Shown: positions 56,917 through 64,000 of the stretch, piece after piece
Layout: each line of letters opens with the position of its first letter
How positions within the stretch are numbered: the first letter of the stretch is position 1
NCBI GenBank assembly: GCA_900312665.1
Contig: ONZQ02000003.1
Span: forward strand, 1,158,986-1,222,985
Length of the DNA: 64,000 bases
Reading direction: 5' to 3'
Source of the DNA: Cephalotrichum gorgonifer
Lineage: Eukaryota > Ascomycota > Sordariomycetes > Microascales > Microascaceae
Program-made: the position numbers and the translations under genes
Notes under the pieces: generated by a model
Seen by the model: the letters and a program-made list of their open reading frames with translations, nothing else
Databases searched by the model: none
Told to the model about the DNA's origin: nothing

Positions 56917-58492
56917 TACCAGGGAAGCAGCATGGTTTCTCAAGCTCGGCCCACTAGCGTCGTTGCCACCCGCGAGGTTGGAGCTGTGCTGCTGCTCCTG
57001 CATGCATGCCAACCATACAAGTACAAATACAAGTATTAGGTAGGGAAAAACTCAAGGCAAGACAAAACTCACCATGGTCACTCTTGCGCACCGAAAGAGA
57101 GCGGCGGACAAGCACTTCGCTCCGAGCCTCCGTATCCATTGTTCCTCGACTTCTAGGTTAACCTGTCCAGGGTCCATTCGCACACGCTGCCGCCGCCGAC
57201 TTAATATATTACTCTGGATGAGATTCAAGGCGGGACGAGCAACAAGATCTTTGCTTCAGACGACTTCCTTTCACTGCTACGCTGCAGATGAAGAAAATAC
57301 TTGTTGGCCCTTGCTGCAATATCTGTATCTTTACCCAGTAGTACCCATCATTCTTCGGAGTTTCCAGCCCTCATTTCGGAATTGCAATAAATACTCCGTT
57401 CACTCCGATATTCATCAACCCCGGGATAGCCGACCACTCCTTGAGCCGTCCATTGCAACGCGTTTCGGCTTCCGCAGCTGAGAGATAGGGGGCGCGTCAC
57501 AGCTCCATCTCGACAACAACTGCCGCAATCTCACTGAGCTGCGCTCACAACACCTAACACGCACACACCCCTCGGGTCGCGCGGGTGCCCGGGGCCAAAC
57601 AGCATCCGTCACGTCGTATTGGAAGGAGATGGGGATGTGCGCCTCGATACAACGAGAGAGCTATTTCAGTCCAAAGGAAATCAGACTCGTCACATCTTGC
57701 TTAACCCGGGTTTGGCGCTGGGGGTGGGCTTGCACCCAGGCCCTGCAGCTGCTGCAGGTGTGACCTTCGCGAAGTTTGCCGGGAGATGAGGTGTAAGCAA
57801 ACATGGACTAGCCACTGTCCAAAGGGGGCTAGGAGGGTGGGGGGGAGGCGGCGACCATCAGCCGGGGAAGCTAAGGGTGGGCCGTGGGAGACGAGCATGG
57901 GTCCCAATCTACTACGTACAAGTACCTACCCCCTTTTTCTTTCCCTTTCTTTCCCCACCCCAATTTCTCCCTGCAATCCTCGTACCCTTGTAATCTCCCC
58001 CCCCTTTTTTTCCTCCCGTGTGAACCTTCCCGGCGGGACCAAGGATTACTCAGGAGGCAGAATTGTCCCGCCTGCCCCCCTGTTCGCCCGCTCCCTTTCC
58101 CTTGGGACGCATTTTCGTACACCCCTCCCCGGTCAACTTTTAATTTTTTTTGCCCCGACACTGACCTCCACCGACCCCGACCCGACCCCGACGAGAGGGT
58201 AAGCCCCAGATGCAGGCGACCCCGGCAGAGGGACCGCCGCAAGGGAACAACCCAAGCAGCATTAGCGCTGCCGGGGACCATCAATCCTGGTCCGACCTTG
58301 CACGAGGAGGTACGAGTATGCATGGCGAAATGGTAATACAGTACTTGTACAAGTCAGAAGGGGATTCCCTCCCCCCTTTTGGACGATGGAGTGTACTTGT
58401 ATTTCAGAGAGGGGGTGGGGGTTTGGGGGGGGGCAGAGGATCCGGATCTCCTTTGATGCTATTCTTGTTTCGGCGTCTTCTCTGACAAATAC

Positions 58493-58513
58493 AAGGACGA
58501 GGACGAGGACGAG
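58493..58513. repeat. GGACGA hexamer microsatellite
   Basis: AAGGACGAGGACGAGGACGA; three units next to the N gap, flanked on both sides by TACAAGG- and CACTTGTA-like strings. Confidence 0.7.
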
Positions 58514-58637
58514 CACTTGTATCCCATTATTACAAAGTACGCCAGAAGGAAAAGCGAAGGGCGTGCGTTTAGGAAACGAGCAAAATGAAGAAGAAGCCAA
58601 GCTCTTCCCCAAGAAGCTCGAACTCCCAAATCGGAGA

Positions 58638-59282
58638 NNNNNNNNNNNNNNNNNNNNNNNNNNNNNNNNNNNNNNNNNNNNNNNNNNNNNNNNNNNNNNN
58701 NNNNNNNNNNNNNNNNNNNNNNNNNNNNNNNNNNNNNNNNNNNNNNNNNNNNNNNNNNNNNNNNNNNNNNNNNNNNNNNNNNNNNNNNNNNNNNNNNNNN
58801 NNNNNNNNNNNNNNNNNNNNNNNNNNNNNNNNNNNNNNNNNNNNNNNNNNNNNNNNNNNNNNNNNNNNNNNNNNNNNNNNNNNNNNNNNNNNNNNNNNNN
58901 NNNNNNNNNNNNNNNNNNNNNNNNNNNNNNNNNNNNNNNNNNNNNNNNNNNNNNNNNNNNNNNNNNNNNNNNNNNNNNNNNNNNNNNNNNNNNNNNNNNN
59001 NNNNNNNNNNNNNNNNNNNNNNNNNNNNNNNNNNNNNNNNNNNNNNNNNNNNNNNNNNNNNNNNNNNNNNNNNNNNNNNNNNNNNNNNNNNNNNNNNNNN
59101 NNNNNNNNNNNNNNNNNNNNNNNNNNNNNNNNNNNNNNNNNNNNNNNNNNNNNNNNNNNNNNNNNNNNNNNNNNNNNNNNNNNNNNNNNNNNNNNNNNNN
59201 NNNNNNNNNNNNNNNNNNNNNNNNNNNNNNNNNNNNNNNNNNNNNNNNNNNNNNNNNNNNNNNNNNNNNNNNNNNNNNNNNN
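58638..59282. other. Assembly gap of 645 N
   Basis: Unsequenced. The right flank is extremely G-rich (G runs of 7, 9 and 7 at 59304-59335). Open frames that appear to cross it are artefacts. Confidence 0.99.
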
Positions 59283-60727
59283 CGGTCGCGTGTTTGCCGG
59301 TCAGGGGGGGCGACAAGGGGGGGGGGACGGGGGGGACAAGTAGTTGGGGCTATCGCGAGTTTACTTTTACGAGGTAATAGTAATAGTAGACGTGGGGGTT
59401 TTCTTGAGGCATTCTCATGCCCCTTGAGGAAAAAGAAGGCAAGAGGGGGGAAACAAAAAAGAAAAAAGAAAGAAGAAAAAGACAAAAGGAGCAGAGGCAA
59501 GCTCTCATGGGAAGGTGGAGGAGAAAGGGTGTTGGCCCCGAAGGAACTTTTTTCCTTCTTCCTTTGGGGGGGGGGGGGACCAGCGGGATGGGACGACCCT
59601 TCCCCACTTTACAGTGAGTCGTTTTTTTTTATGTTCTTCCTCTTCTTTTACGTGTTCTTCTTCTCGTACGAGTAATAACTGCCGTCGGTGGGTGTGGTCG
59701 AGATAGGGGTAAAAAGGGGGGGGGGGGCCGGGGGGGGAAGGGACGTGCCAGCAGCCATGCCTTGGTGGTTGGGTTGTATTAGAAGCGAATTGGAGGGTTG
59801 ACCCGGTGTGACGGAGCCCGCAGACCGGTTCCCATCCCGCGCGGGCCAAAGGGAAAACAAGTGTCTGAGAGATACGCATCGGTCGGATCCCGGAGGGGCG
59901 GCATCTAGTTCCAATTAACACTTTCAACTTTGTCTGTGTAACTTTTTACTATCTTGTGTTTTGTCCGATTCCAGTTGAGATAATAGGCTCGGTGAAGGAG
60001 ACTTTCGTAGAGGTTTATATCTCGCAGTATTGTTCTTTTCAATTTGGTGAGCAAGGAAGTTGTGCAGGGAGATACGTCGGCATCTCCGATATAAGTCGTG
60101 ATGGACGGACGGCCGGGCCTCCGGGGGGGGCACGGCGGGCCGTGTGACAGAGCCAGGGAGCCCCCCGCTGGGCTTCCTTTTCTCTATGAACATGGCTTCT
60201 GCGCGAGGTTGCTCCCTTACTTCGGTAATGTAGAATGTTTTTCGCCTTCGAAGTCACCCCGTAGTAGAATGTCTGGTATAATACAGGGAAAGTCGGTGGT
60301 GCCGGTATTACTACACCGGAACAATCATCAACCGTTGGCATCGCGATGGATCAAGATGAATATGCCAGACCCGAGCAGCGCACGATGTGAGAAACGCCTC
60401 ATTATTCATGTCTTCGTAACTTTCCCTCTAGACGTACATCCATTTACACAAAACTTGACCAGCAACCATCAAAGGAAATCGAGCCCACTCCGGTCATCAG
60501 TCTCCCCTTTTCTAACCCAAACCTCCCCTTCTTTGCCCGCCGGCCCCTCTAATCCCTCTTCTTCTTAAGGGGGGCGGCGGCTCCGTATGCCTTTTGTCCC
60601 GCTATATACAAGAATGGACCCGAGATATAAAAATGAGAAAAGATGTAAAGAAACGCTAATACCGCGACGGAAGGGATAGGTGAAAAGGGTCATGATACAT
60701 AAAGGCGCTCACTCACCCAACGAACCC
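59283..60727. other. Right end of gene desert 2 and 3' flank of the second DUF8035 gene
   Basis: G runs at 59304-59335, 59566-59578, 59717-59740, a purine-rich A/G tract (59430-59520), a pyrimidine/T stretch (59620-59665) and one TACGAGTA at 59667-59674. No recognisable gene. The 3' UTR of the minus-strand gene at 60728 presumably occupies the last few hundred bases. Confidence 0.55.
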
Positions 60728-63641
60728 TCAAGAACCCCCCTCCCTCTCCCGATGCCTCCTATGATGATGATGCTCATGCCGCTTAAGTTCCCCCTCATCT
60801 CCATACTCTTGCTCTTCGTCGTGTCTCCTGTGCCGTCTATACCTCCCTCTCCTATCATTCTCCCCTTTGCGCTCCTCGTCCTCAGGGTCCTCTCTGACCC
60901 GATATCTCCTCCGCCGACGCCGCCGATCATCTTCGTCATCCTCCTCTTCTTCGTCGCTGCCCTGTTTGCTCCGGTCCAAATCTCTTCTTTTCCTCTCTGC
61001 TCATTGAGTTAGCACAACGCAGCCACCGGGGGCATCTAGTACCCCCTTAAAATAGTACGATAGACAGGAAAGGGGAAAACTGACCTCTCAGGACAGCCGT
61101 CGCAGCGGCATAGGCCTCAATCTCTTCTCTGCTCAATACTCTCAGGACAATCACAAAGTCGTCGCGGACCTCATACCTCTCCTTCCCGACCTCCAGAGCG
61201 TCCGGGTTCACAATCTTCCTGCTTATTCTTGTCCACCGCGCGCCTGGGGGGACCTCCTTCAGCTTCTCATCGTTCTTGTGCGGCGCCACACCTTCCCTCA
61301 TGGGATTGGGATCCTCGGGGAACTTGGGCCTGGGCGCCTTGAGGATGCCCTTCTTCGGTTTTGCATCGGGTCCTTCGCGGTCGTGAGGGGGTGGAGAGAC
61401 GACTCTCACGGCCTTCCTCTCGGACGCAGAGTTAATAATATCACGGGCTTGATCAACGGGGTCGCGTCTGGAGGAGGCGGAGGGTTCCGGGCGTTCGGAG
61501 CGAGTGGCCGAGTCGGAACGGGGATCAACGACCATCACTCGTTCCCCGTCTTGGTCCTTTTTATCATGTACGCTCATGGAGGCGAGTTTCTCCTTGATAT
61601 CGTCGAGGTCCTCCTTGTCGTTGGGGTTAAAAGACGGTCGGCGGCTCCCTTTGCGAGTATTGTCGGCATCTCCATCATCCGAGCGTGAGACATCACGGGA
61701 TGACTTCTTCGTGGGTTTGCCATCAGACGCGGCACCTTCCACGTCTTGGCTATGACGAGAGTGAGAACGAGAGCGAGAGCGAGGGGCGGCATCCCCGAGA
61801 GACGGATCGATTGGGCCCATCCGGTCCCGCTCCCGGCCCCGATCGCGGTCTTGGTGATCTCGTGAGATATATGCCTTCTCTCCCGGACGGTACCGATCGG
61901 AGGCGCGAGCGCTGATGATCTCTACCTCGTCTTCATCATCGGATGAAAAGACTGGTGCTGCTTCATCCTCGAATTCTTTGCGATAACGTTCCTTACCCTT
62001 CCTATCCCTATCTTCACCCTCCAAATCTTTGCGGTAACGTTCCTTGCCCTTCCTATCCTTATCCAGTCTCTCACGAGAAGCCTCCCCGTCCTCTCCACCC
62101 TCTGACTTTCCGTCCTTGTTCACGACAGGACCCAGCCCGACAGCCGACGCTGCAATGCCGAGCCCTGCCTTGAGGTTGTCCTTCAATCTCCTTCTGGGCT
62201 CTGGCTCCGCATCCCTATCTCTAGCGGCGCCCCCCTCCTCTTCATCATTGACAACCCTCGGTGGCCTCCTCCTCTGCTCCTTGCCATCATCTAACTCCCG
62301 CGCCTCGACATGCTCAATGCGATCCCAATCGTGATCCAAGTCATTCGCCGGCAGACGCGCGGAATCGGCGTACTCCTTGCGCGCGCGCTCCCGTCGATCC
62401 CGCCTGTCGTTAGGCTCCGGAATCAGGTCAGTCCGGATCCCGAACCCACGGTCACTCACAAGCTCGTCAACATAGACACCTTGATCATGATCGCGCTCCT
62501 TTCTCGAGGGCCGCTCATCGCCTCGAGGCCACTGGGTTACATTATCGCGAGAGGGTCGAGGAGGGGCCTCCTGGTACAGTGACACGGGCCGCGCGTGTCT
62601 ATTCGAGCCGCGTCTCTCGCGGGGGGTGGCGAGCGTGAGGTCGGGGTGGTGGGCCGCCGGTGGGGGTACGGGAGCGGCCGGAGGGACGGAAACGGGCTCG
62701 TACATGGCAGAGTTTCTATTGAGCCTGTCGAGGCCCCAGGTGGTGGGTGGAGGTCCCCCGCGGGTTTCAGAGGATCTAGGCGCTGCGCCAGCTGTGCTGT
62801 CATGCGTGCGGTGCGTCTCGATATTGAAGCCTCGGCGTTCAGGGTTATAGTAGACATTGGGTCGGGCGTAGTGATCAAAGCTATCGTGGCGGCGGTGGCG
62901 AGTGTGTTTCGGGTGTTCTAGGTCGTACTGGACCAAGTCGCCGGGCTTCGTATAGCCGTACTGGTCACCGATATCAACAGTCGTATGACGAGGGTTGCTC
63001 GGATAGAGGACAGTGGGACGGGAGGTTCGGTAGGCGTCGGCGCGGCCGGCGGCGGGTACGACCTCGGGACCTCTGATACGGCTCGAGTATTCGTCTTCGC
63101 TGGCGAACATCGGGCTGTACGGGGGGGCTAGAGGTTGCCGGCTCATGCTCCCGGATCGTGACTGACGTCGTGGAGCACGGATCGATGCGCCAACTGGGCG
63201 GTACTCGTCTCGGGCGGGACTTCTCGAGCGCCCGCGGGCAGCAGAGTTATGGCCAGGGGGACGAGCGTTTGTGCCAGTGGTTGTGATTATGATCGGACGG
63301 TGGCCGGCGGAGTCAATGGTTGATGAGCGGCGGGTCCTCGCCGTGGTGGGGACGACGTCACGCGGCAGTCTGGAGGTTCGCGGGGGGGCATCGTCGGTCG
63401 CGGCGTATACAGGGCTTCCCTGGCCGCGCGGGTGAGGGGCGGTCGAGTGGTGGTATCTTATCGGACCATTATCATGACGACTCGGGCCGGTAGGATAGGA
63501 GTGGATATCGCCCGGATACACGGGGTTATAGCCCATGCCCATAGTAGACGGCATCACCGGCATCGACGCTCTGGCGGGGTTGAAGGTCGACGCCCGACCG
63601 AGCACATCGGGGTTGTACGCCGGATATCGGCGCTCCGCCAT
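60728..63641 (-). CDS. Large disordered protein with C-terminal DUF8035 domain
   Basis: Exons 63641-61085 and 60996-60728; 941 residues. Intron 61084-60997 starts GTCAGT, has a GCTAAC branch and ends GAGCAG; phase 1 matches, and joining gives AVLRERKRRDLDRSK. Residues 1-400 are Arg/Ser/Pro/Tyr-rich (MAERRYPAYNPDVLGRAST), with a TVDIGDQYGYTKPGDLVQYD segment. Residues 400-760 are charged Asp/Glu/Arg/Lys repeats, including two copies of a DRKGKERYRK unit. Residues 801-860 are the domain I recall as DUF8035: RWTRISRKIVNPDALEVGKE, then YEVRDDFVIVLRVLSREEIE. The tail is again Glu/Asp/Arg/His-rich (HEHHHHRRHREREGGS). Length and layout are usual for this fungal family, whose function is unknown. ATG 63641 is taken because a CAG acceptor-like site lies just upstream (5' UTR). 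Confidence 0.88.
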
Positions 63642-64000
63642 GACGTATGAAGCAGCGCTCAGGACTAAAGCTGCGGGCAATCAATCAAGCTGAGTTGTGA
63701 GGCGATAAGGGTGAGGGGACAAAATGGCACATATACCGTATATAATCGGCAGCCGTAAATGATGATGCAATCGATATTTGAAGCGGGCCAAGGAAGATGA
63801 GTAACAATGAGGGGAAAGTCGCGAATGTCAGATAGAGAGAGAGAGCGAGAGCGGGAAAAAAAAATGCTGGAAGGAGGGGCAGGATAGATTATGAGAAGAG
63901 GGGCAGAATGAATCCCCCTCCCTCTTTATCCAGTCTCGACCGGTTTTTTCTAATCGCTTCTCGTCTTTTTTTTTTCCCCGCTGAGCCGCTGCCTTACGGG
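63642..64000. other. 5' flank of the second DUF8035 gene
   Basis: No gene. It contains a GTATATAATC string at 63738 (minus-strand TATA candidate GATTATATAC about 100 nt upstream of the start), a GAGAGA-type purine microsatellite at 63833-63855 and a 9-T run near 63970. Confidence 0.5.

Larger units (their letters stand above)
46177..58637. other. Gene desert 2 (about 12.5 kb to the next gap)
   Basis: I find no gene. Open frames reach about 200 codons but lack recognisable domains, good splice structures or ATG context. This stretch has the densest TACTYGTA family in the window: 30 copies by eye (for example 46300, 46634, 46796, 47564, 48462, 48583, 49547, 50471, 51604, 52075, 53041, 54344, 55214, 56184, 57016, 58311, 58342). 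Microsatellites lie at 55864, 56758, 56889 and 58493. Hairpins are at 48094-48133 and 50338-50367. No transposon proteins or long terminal repeats were seen. Confidence 0.6.

Noticed and set aside
46177..58637. CRISPR-like or tandem array explanation for the TACTYGTA copies
   Set aside because: Copies are irregularly spaced by tens to hundreds of bases, in both orientations, with no common spacer length.
58262..59675. Long open frames on both strands across the 645-N gap
   Set aside because: Open only because N codons contain no stops.

Overview
The window reads as nuclear DNA of a filamentous ascomycete (Pezizomycotina, most likely Sordariomycetes). The reasons are short spliceosomal introns (mostly 55-150 nt) with GTRNGT donors and CTAAC-type branch sites, a two-half eukaryotic phosphofructokinase, Mediator subunit Med17, a dual C2H2/Zn2Cys6 transcription factor, a fungal small secreted cysteine-rich protein, and several fungus-only domain families. 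I see no prokaryotic features, CRISPR array, complete tRNA or recognisable transposon. Two runs of N are assembly gaps (46157-46176 and 58638-59282).

Layout. 1-8.3 kb: the 3' part of a PARP-type zinc-finger protein (+), an acidic 2EXR-type protein (+), a small secreted protein with a clear TATA box (+) and an RS-rich protein with a DUF8035-like domain (-). 11-17.6 kb: 6-phosphofructokinase (-) and MED17 (+), divergently oriented. 19.1-21.9 kb: a phosphoinositide-specific phospholipase C (+) whose N-terminus is unresolved. 21.9-33.1 kb: an 11 kb gene desert. 33.1-39.6 kb: the C2H2/Zn2Cys6 regulator (+) converging on a Pro/Gln-rich repeat protein (-). 42-45.9 kb: two adjacent co-oriented genes (-) that appear to be diverged paralogues sharing a DUF8032-like domain. 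45.9-60.7 kb: a second gene desert of about 14.5 kb. 60.7-63.6 kb: a second DUF8035-domain protein (-), related to the one at 6.6-8.3 kb.

The genes are mostly housekeeping or regulatory (glycolysis, Pol II transcription, lipid signalling, DNA-nick/chromatin binding) and do not form an obvious pathway or secondary-metabolite cluster.

The strongest unexplained signal is in the deserts, not the genes. An 8-mer family TACTYGTA (reverse complement TACRAGTA) occurs about 45 times by my reading, against about 4 expected in 64 kb at equal base composition. About 31 copies lie between 46.3 and 59.7 kb, 8 between 24 and 32.3 kb, 4 between 40 and 41.2 kb, and none in any coding exon I call. Copies are often chained with a 6-nt period or form the palindrome ACAAGTACTTGT. 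Other findings are a stop-free intron of 69 nt exactly at the hinge of phosphofructokinase, an array of eight SUMO-consensus motifs in the PARP-finger protein, two pairs of same-domain paralogues, and perfect hairpins at 44236, 48094 and 50338.
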